Assembly (NCBI RefSeq): GCF_015667795.1
Contig: NZ_JADPEL010000025.1
Span: 1 to 43,657 of the forward strand
Length of the DNA stretch: 43,657 nt
Source of the DNA: Clostridium sp. D53t1_180928_C8
GTDB taxonomy: Bacteria > Bacillota > Clostridia > Clostridiales > Clostridiaceae
Reading direction: 5' to 3'
A program made the position numbers and the translations under genes. This document shows, in pieces, positions 9,095-18,223 of this stretch. The notes under the pieces were generated by a model. The model saw only the letters and a list, made by a program, of their open reading frames with translations. It made no database searches and was not told where the DNA came from. Numbering within the stretch: position 1 is the stretch's first letter; each line of letters starts with the position of its first letter.

Positions 9095-10054
9095 TTAATT
9101 TTCAAATAACTTACTTATTGGCTCATCGTCATATATTCTCTTAATTGCCTCTGCAAATAACGGTGCAACAGAAATAGACTTAAACTTCTCTAATCCTTCT
9201 TTTTCAGGAAGAGGAATAGTATTTAACATAACTAATTCTTCAATTGCAGAATTATTTATTCTTTCAAATGCCGGTCCTGATAATACTCCATGAGTACAGC
9301 ACGCATAAACATTTTTCGCTCCTAATTCTTTTAAAGCATTTGCAGCATTTGCTATAGTTCCTGCAGTATCAATCATATCATCAATTAATATACATCTCTT
9401 ACCATTAATATCTCCAATAATATTCATTATTTCTGATACATTTGCCTTTGGTCTCCTCTTATCAATTATTGCAATTGGTGCATTTAATTTATCTGCAAAT
9501 TTTCTTGCTCTTGTAACACTTCCTAAATCTGGTGATACAACTACTACATCATCTTGATCACTAAATCCTTTTTCAACAAAGCTCTTAGCTAATATTGGTG
9601 AACCTAATAGATGGTCCACAGGTATGTTAAAGTATCCTTGTATTTGAGAAGCATGTAAATCCATTGTTAATACTCTATCTGCTCCTGCTGCTGTTAATAT
9701 GTCTGCAACTAGTTTTGCCGTAATTGGATCTCTTGATTTTGCCTTTCTGTCTTGTCTAGCATATCCATAGTAAGGAATAACAGCTGTTATTCTACCAGCT
9801 GATGCTCTTTTGAATGCATCTATCATTATTAATAATTCCATTAAGTTATTATTAACTGGTGAGCTAGTTGATTGTACTATAAATACATCTACACCTCTTA
9901 CTGTTTCATTAATATCTACAGATATTTCACCATCACTAAAAGTTGAAACCTTAGCATTTCCTAGTGGTATTCCTAATAAATCCGCAACCTCTTTTGCTAA
10001 TTCTGGATGCGAATTTCCTGTAAATATTTTTATTTTTTTCCCATGAGCTATCAT
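9095..10054 (-). CDS. prs: Ribose-phosphate pyrophosphokinase (PRPP synthetase)
   Basis: 319 residues, standard length for class I PRPP synthetase, which makes PRPP from ribose 5-phosphate and ATP for purine, pyrimidine, histidine and NAD synthesis. Motifs: [10 protein letters not shown] at the N-terminus, the ATP flexible-loop [22 protein letters not shown], and the PRPP-binding loop [13 protein letters not shown] near 217-229. The ATG at 10054 (MIAHGKK) has a GGAGGG site 10 bases upstream; a longer frame starting at 10081 would put that site inside the gene. It lies 64 bases behind glmU, with no terminator between them. Confidence 0.96.
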   Translation of the reverse strand: MIAHGKKIKIFTGNSHPELAKEVADLLGIPLGNAKVSTFSDGEISVDINETVRGVDVFIVQSTSSPVNNNLMELLIMIDAFKRASAGRITAVIPYYGYARQDRKAKSRDPITAKLVADILTAAGADRVLTMDLHASQIQGYFNIPVDHLLGSPILAKSFVEKGFSDQDDVVVVSPDLGSVTRARKFADKLNAPIAIIDKRRPKANVSEIMNIIGDINGKRCILIDDMIDTAGTIANAANALKELGAKNVYACCTHGVLSGPAFERINNSAIEELVMLNTIPLPEKEGLEKFKSISVAPLFAEAIKRIYDDEPISKLFEN

Positions 10055-10118
10055 AATTGTGAGACCCTCCTTAATTTGCAATGACTTTTGCCATACTTAT
10101 CTTATAGTTTAATATATA

Positions 10119-11492
10119 TTATTTTTTCTTAATAAGACCTTTTTTATCTACCCAGCCTTTAATATTTCTTTGCTTTGCTCTAGCAACTGCTAGTTCTCCA
10201 CTCTTTACATTGTTAGTAATAGTAGAACCAGCCGCAATATATGTGTTATCTTCTACAGTAACTGGTGAAATTAAATTTGTGTTACATCCAATAAAGCTAT
10301 TATCTCCTATGATAGTTTTATTTTTATTCTTCCCATCATAGTTAACAGTAACAGTTCCACATCCAAAGTTACAACCTTCACCGACCTCAGCATCACCAAC
10401 ATATGTTAAATGAGACACTTTAGTATTATTTCCTATTGTAGATTTTTTTATTTCTACAAAATCTCCAACTCTTACATTATTTCCAATAACAGATTCTGGG
10501 CGAATATACGCAAAAGGCCCAACTGTAGTATGATTTCCAATTTTACTTTCTAATATTACCGATGATTGTATATCTACACCCTCGCCAATAACACTATTAT
10601 TTATTCTTGAATTTGGATATAGAACACAATTTTTTCCTATCACAGTATTTCCCTCAAGAACATTTCCAGGATATATTATAGTATCTTGACCTATTTCTAC
10701 GTCAATTCCAATATATGTTGTATTAGGATCAATTATAGTTACACCATTTTCTAAGTGTTTATTATTTATTCTTTTTCTTAAAACAGCTTCAACTTCTGCA
10801 AGTTGCACTCTTGAGTTTACTCCTAATGTTTCTTCATAACTTATTACAAGCGCTCCAACCTTCTCATTTTTTTCTTTTAACATTCCAATTACATCTGTTA
10901 AATAGTATTCTCCTTGAGAATTATTATTAGAAAGGTTTCCTAAACATTCAACTAAGCTCTCAATTTCAAAGCAGTACATTCCTGAGTTTATTTCTTTAAC
11001 TTTTAGCTCTTCATCATTACAGTCTTTATGCTCAACTATCTTTAATACTTCATTTCCTTTTCTTATAATTCTTCCGTATCCTGAAGCATCATTTAGAATT
11101 GAAGTAAGTATAGTTGCACTGTTTCCACTCTCTTTATGTGTCTTAAATAGCTCTTCTATTGTTTCTTCTGTTATTAAGGGCGCATCTCCATTAAAAATTG
11201 CAACTGTTCCCTTTTTCCCTTTTAAGAAATCGATAGCACACTTAACAGCATGACCTGTACCTAGTTGTTCTTCTTGTACTGAATAGCTAATATTTCTTGA
11301 TTTAGTATTTTTCTTAACTAAGTCAGCACCTTTACCTATAATTACATTTATATCTTCTATATTTTCTTTTCTTAATGTGTCAATTACATGATTAACCATT
11401 TCTTTTCCACAAACCTTATGTAAGACTTTAGGTAAATCTGATTTAATTCTCTTTCCTTGACCCGCTGCTAATATTAGAGCACATTTATACAT
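10119..11492 (-). CDS. glmU: Bifunctional GlmU: GlcN-1-P acetyltransferase / GlcNAc-1-P uridylyltransferase
   Basis: 457 residues. It makes UDP-GlcNAc, the entry point for peptidoglycan and wall polymers. The N-terminal pyrophosphorylase (1-228) has [27 protein letters not shown] and the metal-binding FNGDAPL. The C-terminal half (about 250-450) is a left-handed beta-helix of hexapeptide repeats (IGN, VGE, IGD) with the acetyl-CoA end [14 protein letters not shown] and IAAGSTI. The GAGGTGAG ribosome site is clear. The glmU-prs order is the same as in Bacillus; here spoVG and purR also precede it, in that order. Confidence 0.96.
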   Translation of the reverse strand: MYKCALILAAGQGKRIKSDLPKVLHKVCGKEMVNHVIDTLRKENIEDINVIIGKGADLVKKNTKSRNISYSVQEEQLGTGHAVKCAIDFLKGKKGTVAIFNGDAPLITEETIEELFKTHKESGNSATILTSILNDASGYGRIIRKGNEVLKIVEHKDCNDEELKVKEINSGMYCFEIESLVECLGNLSNNNSQGEYYLTDVIGMLKEKNEKVGALVISYEETLGVNSRVQLAEVEAVLRKRINNKHLENGVTIIDPNTTYIGIDVEIGQDTIIYPGNVLEGNTVIGKNCVLYPNSRINNSVIGEGVDIQSSVILESKIGNHTTVGPFAYIRPESVIGNNVRVGDFVEIKKSTIGNNTKVSHLTYVGDAEVGEGCNFGCGTVTVNYDGKNKNKTIIGDNSFIGCNTNLISPVTVEDNTYIAAGSTITNNVKSGELAVARAKQRNIKGWVDKKGLIKKK

Positions 11493-11516
11493 AAACTCAC
11501 CTCTCTATAAAATTTA

Positions 11517-11540
11517 AGGATAAAATATAAATTTTATCCT
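11517..11540 (-). other. Hairpin in the glmU leader
   Basis: AGGATAAAAT and ATTTTATCCT form a perfect 10-bp stem with a 4-base loop about 25 bases before the glmU start. No T-run follows it, so it is not a terminator; it could be a 5' stability hairpin. Confidence 0.45.
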
Positions 11541-11566
11541 AAAACGTTCGTGCATATTTCCTATAT

Positions 11567-11595
11567 ATTATATTGCATTAAATGAAGTATTTCAA
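11567..11595 (-). promoter_or_regulatory. Sigma-A promoter for glmU-prs
   Basis: TTGAAA (complement of 11590-11595), 17-base spacer, TATAAT (complement of 11567-11572). It lies between the spoVG terminator and the glmU leader hairpin. Confidence 0.7.
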
Positions 11596-11609
11596 CTCTT
11601 CAAAAAAAT

Positions 11610-11647
11610 AATAAAATAAGAGGAATATATAGATATATATTCCTCTT
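11610..11647 (-). terminator. Terminator of spoVG
   Basis: AAGAGGAATATATA (11618-11631) pairs perfectly with 11634-11647; on the minus strand a T-rich tract follows (ATTTTATTATTTTTTT). It stands 10 bases past the spoVG stop. Confidence 0.82.
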
Positions 11648-11657
11648 ACTTACATTA

Positions 11658-11939
11658 TTATTCATTTATAACAACGTTTTCTTCCTCTACTGCAGCTTCG
11701 TAAGCCTTTAAAATAGATTCTTGAATTTTTTCCCTAGTATCTGTGTTTATTGGATGAGCAATATCTTTAAATTCTCCATCCGGTGTTTTTCTACTTGGCA
11801 TTGCAATAAATAAACCATTTTGTCCTTCGATAACTTTAATATCATGAACAACGAATTCATTATCAAATGTTATAGAAACTATAGCTTTCATTTTTCCTTC
11901 TGCTGCTATCTTTCTAATTCTAACGTCTGTGATTGTCAT
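11658..11939 (-). CDS. spoVG: Septation/sporulation regulator SpoVG
   Basis: 93 residues, the usual size. The sequence is typical throughout: [20 protein letters not shown], the DIKVIEG strand, [21 protein letters not shown] and an acidic C-terminus. SpoVG is a small nucleic-acid-binding protein affecting asymmetric septation and many post-transcriptional events. The ribosome site CTGGAGGTG is strong. Upstream is a sigma-H-like promoter and a long inverted repeat that could hide the ribosome site in read-through transcripts from purR (see separate entries). purR-spoVG-glmU is a conserved Firmicute order. Confidence 0.95.
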   Translation of the reverse strand: MTITDVRIRKIAAEGKMKAIVSITFDNEFVVHDIKVIEGQNGLFIAMPSRKTPDGEFKDIAHPINTDTREKIQESILKAYEAAVEEENVVINE

Positions 11940-11952
11940 TTCACTACACCTC

Positions 11953-12051
11953 CAGTTGCTTTATAATAATTTATTTCTATAAAAAGTTTAAAAATCCTTT
12001 TTTTTACTTAATTTTTTTTAAATTTTTCCATATATTATTGTAAAGCAACTG
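11953..12051 (-). promoter_or_regulatory. Inverted repeat bracketing the spoVG promoter
   Basis: Arms 11953-11970 and 12034-12051 are 18 bases each with 17 matching positions, 63 bases apart. The distal arm begins 8 bases past the purR stop; the proximal arm touches the spoVG ribosome site (CTGGAGG). A purR read-through RNA would contain both arms and could fold them together; RNA from the internal promoter would contain only one. Alternatively it is a purR terminator without a T-run. Confidence 0.6.
11973..11998 (-). promoter_or_regulatory. Sigma-H-type promoter for spoVG
   Basis: On the minus strand AAAGGATTT is followed, 14 bases after AGGATTT, by GAAAT. Spacing and sequence agree with the sigma-H promoter of Bacillus subtilis spoVG (AGGATTT-14-GAATT). 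Sigma-H is the early-sporulation sigma factor. Confidence 0.6.
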
Positions 12052-12059
12052 TATTTATA

Positions 12060-12875
12060 CTATTTTATAAATGCAGATGGTCTAACGTTAAGTCTTTCCT
12101 CTTCTTTATTGTATTCTAAATCAATAATTGAAATATACTCAGTAGTTCTCTTATTTTCTATTCCAACATTATCTACAAGAACTCCTGTTCCAACTAATTC
12201 ACTCTCAAATTCTTTTAAAAGAGCTCTAATTCCTTCAGCCGTTCCTCCACCCCTTAAAAAGTCATCTATAAATACACATTTACTTGATGGCTTCATACAT
12301 TTTTTAGCTAATGCCATCTGTTGAATTCTTCCGCTTGTACCTGATACATAATTAATTGTAACTGTTGGTCCTTCAGTAATCTTATTATCTTTTCTTATTA
12401 TTACAAGCTCTATACCAAGACTTTTAGCTACTTCATAAGCTAAAGGAATTCCTTTTGTTTCAACTGTAACTATATAATCAATATTCATATTTTGAAAATG
12501 TGAAGCTAAAATAACTCCTGCTTTACTTACTATTTGTGGATTGTACATTATATCAGTTAAATAAACAAAATTACCTGGTACAATTCTTCCATCTTCTAGT
12601 AATGCTTCACATAATTCATTTGCAAAATCTTCTCTTGCCTTTTGACCCATTGCAGGAATAAATTTAATTCCTCCAGCTGCACCCGAAATAGTTTCTATAG
12701 ATCCCATTTCTAATTTCTCTAATACCTCTCTCACTATTACTATATCTTCACTAATAGTAGACTTAGCTGCATTTAAAAGTTCCGAAAATCTATTTAGACC
12801 TATAACTTTATTAGGAGTTTCGATTAATATCTTTGTAATGGCTACAACTCTATTATTTCTACTTAATTTTTCCAC
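12060..12875 (-). CDS. purR: Purine operon repressor PurR (PRTase-fold, Gram-positive type)
   Basis: 271 residues. N-terminal winged helix (1-74: MEKLSRNNRVVAITKIL, then AAKSTISEDI as recognition region) and a C-terminal phosphoribosyltransferase-fold domain with the PRPP loop CVFIDDFLRGGGTAEG at about 200-215, exactly the PurR motif. It represses purine genes when PRPP is low. The start is GTG behind AAGGAAGGTGG. Neighbouring glmU-prs makes PRPP, its effector. It is not a LacI-type PurR. Confidence 0.95.
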   Translation of the reverse strand: MEKLSRNNRVVAITKILIETPNKVIGLNRFSELLNAAKSTISEDIVIVREVLEKLEMGSIETISGAAGGIKFIPAMGQKAREDFANELCEALLEDGRIVPGNFVYLTDIMYNPQIVSKAGVILASHFQNMNIDYIVTVETKGIPLAYEVAKSLGIELVIIRKDNKITEGPTVTINYVSGTSGRIQQMALAKKCMKPSSKCVFIDDFLRGGGTAEGIRALLKEFESELVGTGVLVDNVGIENKRTTEYISIIDLEYNKEEERLNVRPSAFIK

Positions 12876-12941
12876 TTAATCCACCTTCCTTTTTTTCTCA
12901 AAAACACGAATTTTTTCAATTTATTTCACCCGAATATTCAT

Positions 12942-12970
12942 ATTTTATTCTATATTCATTACATTATCAA
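12942..12970 (-). promoter_or_regulatory. Promoter of purR
   Basis: TTGATA (complement of 12965-12970), 17-base spacer, TAAAAT (complement of 12942-12947). A CCGAATATT motif overlaps the expected start point and could be an autoregulatory PurBox, which is inference only. Confidence 0.5.
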
Positions 12971-13170
12971 TACTTTTTTAAGTTATTTATCACTAATTCT
13001 TAATATAAGCTACTTTCTATCTTTAAATATAAAATTTTATCTTTTTTCTTCCATTTATAAATGTTTTGCTTCATATATATAATTTTGTTCTTTTTTTAAT
13101 AAAATATTTTATATATTTTTTATTTTTTGTGTTCAACCTAGCAAATTTGTATATAATTATAAATATATAT

Positions 13171-13228
13171 TTAAATGAGAGTCTAAATTTTAATTTAGTT
13201 AATTTAAGTTACATATAGTATTCTCATT
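13171..13228 (+). repeat. Structured intergenic repeat, copy D (partial)
   Basis: Inverse orientation to copy A. TCTAAATTTTAATTTAGTTAA matches the hairpin core of copy A closely, followed by a diverged GTTACA end. AATGAGA (13174-13180) and TCTCATT (13222-13228) could close an outer stem. In the murC leader. Confidence 0.4.
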
Positions 13229-13276
13229 AAATATTAAAAATAGGAATCTCATATTATAATTAAAGGGGTTGATATA

Positions 13277-14656
13277 TTGTCTTTTGATTTGAATACAAGT
13301 AAAAATAGAAAAGTACATTTTATTGGAATCGGCGGGGTAAGTATGAGTGGACTTGCTGCTGTCTTATTAACAAAAGGATATACGGTATCTGGATCTGACG
13401 CCAAAGAATCTGAAGTTTTAAATAAATTAAGAGCGTCTGGTGCTGAAATTTACATAGGGCATAAAGGTGAAAATCTTAAAAATGTTGATTTAGTAGTATA
13501 TACTGCTGCTATTCCTTCTACTAACCCTGAAATAATTGAAGCAAAAAATAAAAATATAGAATTAATGGATAGAGCTGAATTTTTGGGCTATATAATGAAG
13601 GGCCATAAATATAACGTTGCTGTTGCTGGTACTCATGGAAAAACAACAACAACTTCTATGCTTTCTCACATAACATTAAATGCAAATCTTGATCCTACAA
13701 TATTGGTTGGTGGAGATGTTGATGCTATTCATGGAAATTATAAAATTGGTGAAAGTGAATATTTCGTAACAGAAGCCTGTGAATATAAAGCTTCATTTTT
13801 AAAATTCTATCCTTATATAGGAATAATATTAAATATAGATGCTGATCATTTAGATTATTATAGAGATATAAACCATATTGAAGATACTTTTAAAAAATTC
13901 TCTGATTTAATTCCAGCTGATGGATATCTAGTTGGTTGTGCAGAGGATAATAGAGTATTAGAAGTTCTTAATTATGCAAAGTGTAATACTCTGAGTTATG
14001 GATTTACAAAGGGTGATGTAACTGCAAATAATATTTCATTCAATAATAAAGGTTGTGCTACATTTACAGTTTGTAAAGATGGTGAAGAATTATTTGATGT
14101 AACACTAAATACAACTGGTAAGCATAATATACTTAATTCACTTGCAACTATTTGTACTTCACTAATATTAAACATTCCTAAAGAAGCTATAATTAGTGGA
14201 TTAGCTGATTGTAAGGGTGCCCATAAAAGATTTGAATACAAGGGTGAATTTAAAGGTGCTACTATAATAGATGATTATGCTCATCATCCAGTTGAAATAA
14301 AAGCAACATTATCTACAGCACAACTTATTGATCACAACAAAACATATTGTGTATTCCAACCACACACTTATACTAGAACAAAAACACTTTTTGATGAATT
14401 TACAACTTGCTTCTCTTGTGCTGATGAATTAATATTAATGGATATCTATGCTGCAAGAGAAAAAGATACTGGATTAGTATCTTCTGATGAACTTGGAGAT
14501 GCTATTAGAAAAACAGGATTAAATTGTATTAACCTTCATAGTCATGAAGAAGTTGCTGATTATTTAGCATCAAAGGTTCAACCGAAAGATTTAATACTTA
14601 CTGTTGGTGCTGGAGATGTTGTTAAGGTTGGCGAAATACTTTTAAACACAAGATAA
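13277..14656 (+). CDS. murC: UDP-N-acetylmuramate--L-alanine ligase
   Basis: 459 residues, normal for MurC, which adds L-Ala to UDP-MurNAc as the first step of the stem peptide. Domain 1: Rossmann-like [14 protein letters not shown] (14-27); domain 2: ATP loop GTHGKTTTT (118-126), [10 protein letters not shown] and [10 protein letters not shown]; domain 3: [10 protein letters not shown] and [13 protein letters not shown]. Start is TTG at 13277 with AAAGGGG 8 bases upstream; no ATG fits better. It is followed after 17 bases by the nucleoside phosphorylase, probably on one mRNA. The neighbouring purR is divergent. Confidence 0.95.
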   Translation: MSFDLNTSKNRKVHFIGIGGVSMSGLAAVLLTKGYTVSGSDAKESEVLNKLRASGAEIYIGHKGENLKNVDLVVYTAAIPSTNPEIIEAKNKNIELMDRAEFLGYIMKGHKYNVAVAGTHGKTTTTSMLSHITLNANLDPTILVGGDVDAIHGNYKIGESEYFVTEACEYKASFLKFYPYIGIILNIDADHLDYYRDINHIEDTFKKFSDLIPADGYLVGCAEDNRVLEVLNYAKCNTLSYGFTKGDVTANNISFNNKGCATFTVCKDGEELFDVTLNTTGKHNILNSLATICTSLILNIPKEAIISGLADCKGAHKRFEYKGEFKGATIIDDYAHHPVEIKATLSTAQLIDHNKTYCVFQPHTYTRTKTLFDEFTTCFSCADELILMDIYAAREKDTGLVSSDELGDAIRKTGLNCINLHSHEEVADYLASKVQPKDLILTVGAGDVVKVGEILLNTR

Positions 14657-14673
14657 TTAACGAGGTGATTTTA

Positions 14674-15492
14674 ATGGATTTATTAACTCAAATTAAAGCT
14701 TCAGCTGATTATATTTTAAAGCAAAGCAAATACAAACCTGAAATAGGATTAATCCTTGGTTCTGGATTAGGATCTTTAGCTGATACAATTGAAGATGCAG
14801 AATATTATAATTATGCTGATATTCCAAACTTTCCAACTTCAACAGTAGAAGGTCATGCTGGACGTTTGGTTATTGGTAAACTTGGAAACAAACAAGTTGT
14901 TGCTATGCAAGGAAGATTTCACTACTATGAAGGTTATTCATTAGAAAAAGTAACTTTCCCTGTAAGAGTAATGAAATTATTAGGAGTTTCAAAGCTTATA
15001 GTTACAAATGCATGCGGTGCTGTTAACAAAGATTTTAAAGCTGGAGATTTAATGGTTATTACTGATCATATTAACTTCTGTGGATCAAATCCTTTATTTG
15101 GGCACAATATTAATGAGTTTGGTCCTAGATTCCCTGATATGTCTGAAGCTTATAACTTAGAACTTAGAAATAAAGTATTAGAGGCTGGTAAAGAATTAGG
15201 TATTAATTTACAACAAGGTGTATATGTTATGTTCTCAGGACCTACATATGAAACTCCTGCTGAAGTAAGATTTGCTAGAGTTATGGGTGGAGATGCTGTT
15301 GGTATGTCTACTGTTCCTGAAGTAATTGTTGCAAATCACAGTGGTATTAAAACAGTTGGTATTTCTTGCCTAACAAATATGGCTGCTGGTATCTTAGACC
15401 AACCACTAAATCATGAAGAAGTTATAGAAACTTCTACTAGAGTAAAAAATGATTTCATAAACTTAATGAATAAAGTTATTGAAATAATATAG
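14674..15492 (+). CDS. punA: Purine nucleoside phosphorylase (family 2, PunA-like)
   Basis: 272 residues. It splits inosine/guanosine with phosphate to base and ribose 1-phosphate (salvage). Motifs: phosphate loop LGSGLGSLAD, GHAGRLVIG, GRFHYYEGYS, TNACGAVN, the conserved SGPTYETPAEVR and the base-binding GMSTVPEVIVANH and SCLTNMAAG. The ATG at 14674 has GAGGTG 6 bases upstream; a GTG at 14665 lies within that site. Length and motifs fit the trimeric PunA/DeoD-II type rather than the hexameric DeoD. Ends with its own terminator. Confidence 0.93.
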   Translation: MDLLTQIKASADYILKQSKYKPEIGLILGSGLGSLADTIEDAEYYNYADIPNFPTSTVEGHAGRLVIGKLGNKQVVAMQGRFHYYEGYSLEKVTFPVRVMKLLGVSKLIVTNACGAVNKDFKAGDLMVITDHINFCGSNPLFGHNINEFGPRFPDMSEAYNLELRNKVLEAGKELGINLQQGVYVMFSGPTYETPAEVRFARVMGGDAVGMSTVPEVIVANHSGIKTVGISCLTNMAAGILDQPLNHEEVIETSTRVKNDFINLMNKVIEII

Positions 15493-15498
15493 GAAAAT

Positions 15499-15535
15499 AA
15501 AGCTCCAATTCGTCAGAGTTGGAGCTTTTATTTTT
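15499..15535 (+). terminator. Terminator of murC-punA
   Basis: AGCTCCAA (15501-15508) pairs with TTGGAGCT (15519-15526), followed by TTTATTTTTAT. Confidence 0.85.
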
Positions 15536-15624
15536 ATAATATTACTTATATATTTAGGTAAAATAATTTATTTTGCTAACATCAAAGATGTAATTATAAC
15601 TAATAAAATTTAAAGTTACTATTT

Positions 15625-16635
15625 TTACTTAATTTTATTACAATACTTATTTAGTATATATATAATGTAATCTTCCTTATCAAATAATTTCTTGCTATTA
15701 GAACATCCGCATTCTTTAACCATTTTACTAATAGGTGTTGTTTCTCTATTTCTTTGAGCTAATGAATTATTATTAATATAATTATTTAAAACTATATCAA
15801 CTCCATCTTTCTTTAAATTTCCTAAACACCATGCTGGTGATATAGCTGTGTAATTTGGATATACATCAAACTCTGAAGTAACATAAAAAGTAGGCTCTTT
15901 TGAAGCAATGGTAGCCTTAGAATTATCCGTAATAAGTTTTTCATATATACTTTTTTCAGTGGTTCCTAAATATTTATGATATTCTTTAGGTATATTCACT
16001 AAGTCATCTTCTGTTATTCTTATATCATATAACTTTTCATTTTCTCCATCGCAACTTCCTTGGTGTACAAATAATATAAATTCTTCCCCAATTTCTTTAC
16101 ATCTTTCACTTAAACTCATTTCATTACTTAAATTAATAATACCTTGTATATCATTAATATTATCTTTATTAATAAACATTTGCCATCTTGGAGCAATTTT
16201 ATTTTTAAGTAATATTTCCGTAGCATTTATCAATTCATTAAATGCACCTTTTCTTCCAACATAATAATCAGTTTTTTCCTGAAGCCCAAAGAATGTTAAC
16301 TGGCATTTTCTAACCCCAATATCATATGCCCACCTAACATATTCTTCATCTCTATTTATTCTCCAGAAACTTAATAGCTCAAATCTTTTAGGTTTTATAT
16401 TCTTACTTATCTTATTATCTAATTCCCATAATTCCTTATAATTATCACGATAGTCTGGTTCTCTAAACCAACTATAAAATTCCAAACAATCAGTATATTC
16501 AGCAAACTCATTGGCTACATATTTCAAGTCATCTTCAGATATTTTTCCATTTTTTAAATGTCCTATCCAGCAATGTTTACACCTATTAGGACATCCTGCC
16601 ATGTCTACTGCAATTGTAATTTTATTAAACCTCAT
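15625..16635 (-). CDS. Radical SAM protein with C-terminal Cys cluster
   Basis: 336 residues. CPNRCKHCW at 15-23 gives the radical-SAM CxxxCxxC (Cys15, 19, 22) for a 4Fe-4S cluster. The remainder has the radical-SAM barrel feel (RFELLSFWRINRD, VRKCQLTFFGLQEKTDYYVGRKGAF, RWQMFINKDN). Near the end WCLGNL and ECGCSNSKKLF supply extra cysteines, as in SPASM/twitch-type enzymes that bind a second cluster. Strong GGAGGGG ribosome site. No precursor peptide or partner enzyme is visible next to it, so the substrate is unknown. The neighbouring CD3324-like gene has its own terminator, so they are probably separate units. Confidence 0.8.
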   Translation of the reverse strand: MRFNKITIAVDMAGCPNRCKHCWIGHLKNGKISEDDLKYVANEFAEYTDCLEFYSWFREPDYRDNYKELWELDNKISKNIKPKRFELLSFWRINRDEEYVRWAYDIGVRKCQLTFFGLQEKTDYYVGRKGAFNELINATEILLKNKIAPRWQMFINKDNINDIQGIINLSNEMSLSERCKEIGEEFILFVHQGSCDGENEKLYDIRITEDDLVNIPKEYHKYLGTTEKSIYEKLITDNSKATIASKEPTFYVTSEFDVYPNYTAISPAWCLGNLKKDGVDIVLNNYINNNSLAQRNRETTPISKMVKECGCSNSKKLFDKEDYIIYILNKYCNKIK

Positions 16636-16769
16636 GTTAACCCCTCCTCAATTTAAATCCCCTTTACCTGATAACAATGCTATATATAATTCTTAATACT
16701 TAATAAACAAATTATACCATTCTAAGGAATATGTAACTAATACATAAACTTTTCTGAATTATTTATGTT

Positions 16770-16800
16770 AAAAAAAGACGTTTGCTTTTAAACAAACGCC
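16770..16800 (-). terminator. Terminator of the CD3324-like gene
   Basis: ACGTTTG (16778-16784) pairs with CAAACG (16793-16798) with further weak pairs; on the minus strand a T7 tract follows (complement of 16769-16776). Confidence 0.75.
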
Positions 16801-16812
16801 TTCTAATATTTA

Positions 16813-17085
16813 TTAAAAATCTTTATATTCTCTTAAAATTCTTCTTATACTGTTTTCAACTAAATAATATTTAGTTGATAATTGCTTTACTGTCATACCA
16901 TTATTAAAATCATTATATATTTTTTTATTTCTTTTAAGTAAGTCTTTTTTAATTTCAGTATTATCTCCCCAAGATTTTTTATTTTCTTCCTTTCTAGGAA
17001 TATATAAATATCCACCATCCATAAATTCTTGAAGTTTAACAATTAAATCTTGTGGTAATATGTCTTGTGCCTTCTTATACTTCAT
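16813..17085 (-). CDS. Small helix-turn-helix protein, CD3324-like family
   Basis: 90 residues starting MKYKKAQDILPQDLIVKLQEF. The start ATG at 17085 has AGGAG 8 bases upstream; a longer frame reaching 17139 lacks a ribosome site. Family pattern: N-terminal ILPxxLxxxLQ helix, the Y(I/L)YIPRK strand with KKSWG, and a C-terminal helix-turn-helix (MTVKQLSTKYYLVENSIRRIL). Clostridial proteins of this kind are annotated as CD3324-family; they look like small DNA-binding proteins, but no target is known to me. Function inferred from the HTH only. Confidence 0.7.
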   Translation of the reverse strand: MKYKKAQDILPQDLIVKLQEFMDGGYLYIPRKEENKKSWGDNTEIKKDLLKRNKKIYNDFNNGMTVKQLSTKYYLVENSIRRILREYKDF

Positions 17086-17166
17086 AATTTTGCTCCTATC
17101 TACTATAAAACTCGTAAATATTTCTGCAAAACTGCACAAAACTCTTTTATTAGTATTTTAAATTAT

Positions 17167-17210
17167 GCTCCTAACAAAATAGTGTATATAGTGCAGATTG
17201 CTAGGAGCTT
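17167..17210 (-). terminator. Long hairpin after the XRE regulator, probable terminator
   Basis: On the minus strand GCTCCTAGCAA pairs with TTGTTAGGAGC (11 bp, one G-T). The T-tract after it is weak (ATAATTT). It may end the XRE transcript or sit in the leader of the CD3324-like gene. Confidence 0.45.
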
Positions 17211-17298
17211 AATACACTCTTAAATATTATCATATAACCCTCTCCTCTTTCTCAAATCAATTATACATTATTTATTAATATTTTAGAAATTTATTCCT

Positions 17299-17976
17299 TT
17301 AAAAAACAACCCCTCCATGAAATATACATTCATATATTTTTTTCTCATTAAAGTATATTTCTTCGTAGCCATTAAACCATTCAAATTCACCATTAACAAT
17401 ACAATGATATTTATAATCCCCATTTTGATATATCAATGGACCTCTATATGGATGTTCTTTAGTAACAGCTGACAATACTTCCTTTAGAAATTTTCCTGAA
17501 AAAGACTCATCTAATACTCTCCCAGAATAATTCATAGCCCAATAGGGTTTATTTGCTATCCATATTGCTTCTTCACCGCTAAATCTTTCACTACCTAAAT
17601 ATGTATCAATATATTTATACTCCTCTTCACAATACATTAAATCATGTGACTTAGGCCTTGATGAATCTACTTTATTACCACTACTAGCATATGTAGCTTT
17701 TTTTGCTTTACATAAAAAATCTATTATTTTCTCATCTATTTCACTATATTTTTCATCTTCTATTTTGCTGCATTCATCCTCGATATTTTTTAACAATTTA
17801 TCTATACTTACTCCAAATAAATTACTCAACTTAATTAACTTATCGACCTCTGGATAAGTATTTCCTGCTTCCCATTTAGCTACTGCTTGTCTTGATACCC
17901 CTATAATTTCTGCTAAACTTTCTTGAGATAGCCCTTTTTTCTTTCTTAAGTTCTGAATTTTTATATTAAACTTCAC
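17299..17976 (-). CDS. XRE-family regulator with C-terminal DUF5680-like domain
   Basis: 225 residues. An XRE helix-turn-helix occupies about 4-62 (LRKKKGLSQESLAEIIGVSRQAVAKWEAGNTYPEVDKLIKLSNLFGVS). The C-terminal part (about 82-225) has the pattern FLCKAKKATYASSG, a YKYIDTYLGSERFSGEEAIW block, a PYWAMNYSGRV block and YRGPLIYQNGDYKY, known from many Firmicute XRE proteins (DUF5680). It may bind a small ligand; none is known. I take the GTG at 17976 (KFNIKIQ) because GAGGTGAT stands 5 bases upstream; the GTG at 17985 lies inside that site. Confidence 0.82.
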   Translation of the reverse strand: MKFNIKIQNLRKKKGLSQESLAEIIGVSRQAVAKWEAGNTYPEVDKLIKLSNLFGVSIDKLLKNIEDECSKIEDEKYSEIDEKIIDFLCKAKKATYASSGNKVDSSRPKSHDLMYCEEEYKYIDTYLGSERFSGEEAIWIANKPYWAMNYSGRVLDESFSGKFLKEVLSAVTKEHPYRGPLIYQNGDYKYHCIVNGEFEWFNGYEEIYFNEKKIYECIFHGGVVF

Positions 17977-18108
17977 TATTATCACCTCTATATTAAGTTT
18001 ATCATGTTAACTTTTTTACTATCTATCAATTAAACCTAACACTTTTGACAACCAATAGTTGCAATATGAATTTATTAAATTAATCTAACTTGATATAAAA
18101 ATTAAGAA

Positions 18109-18144
18109 CAAAAAAAAGCACTGAATCTTGTAAAGATTAGTGCT
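18109..18144 (-). terminator. Terminator of the M24 peptidase gene
   Basis: AGCACT and AATCTT (18117-18129) pair with AAGATT and AGTGCT (18133-18144); the minus strand continues into a T-run of at least eight. It lies 80 bases past the stop codon. Confidence 0.75.
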
Positions 18145-18223
18145 AATTTTTATTAACTTATTATGATAACCCTAAAACATTCTGACTTATTTGCTATGCA
18201 ATTCACTTTTCATTATTCTAAGT

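Larger units (their letters stand above)
12876..13276. other. 401-base divergent purR/murC intergenic region
   Basis: Very AT-rich. It holds the purR promoter (12942-12970), two CGAA motifs near the purR start (12907-12910 and 12931-12934) that resemble halves of PurBoxes, a repeat-D core (13171-13216), and a possible murC promoter with a TATAAT-like box near 13150. I see no gene in 12980-13150. Confidence 0.5.

Noticed and set aside
10055-10081. Longer prs starting at 10081
   Set aside because: It would place the GGAGGG ribosome site inside the coding region and gives a length above the 319 residues usual for the family.
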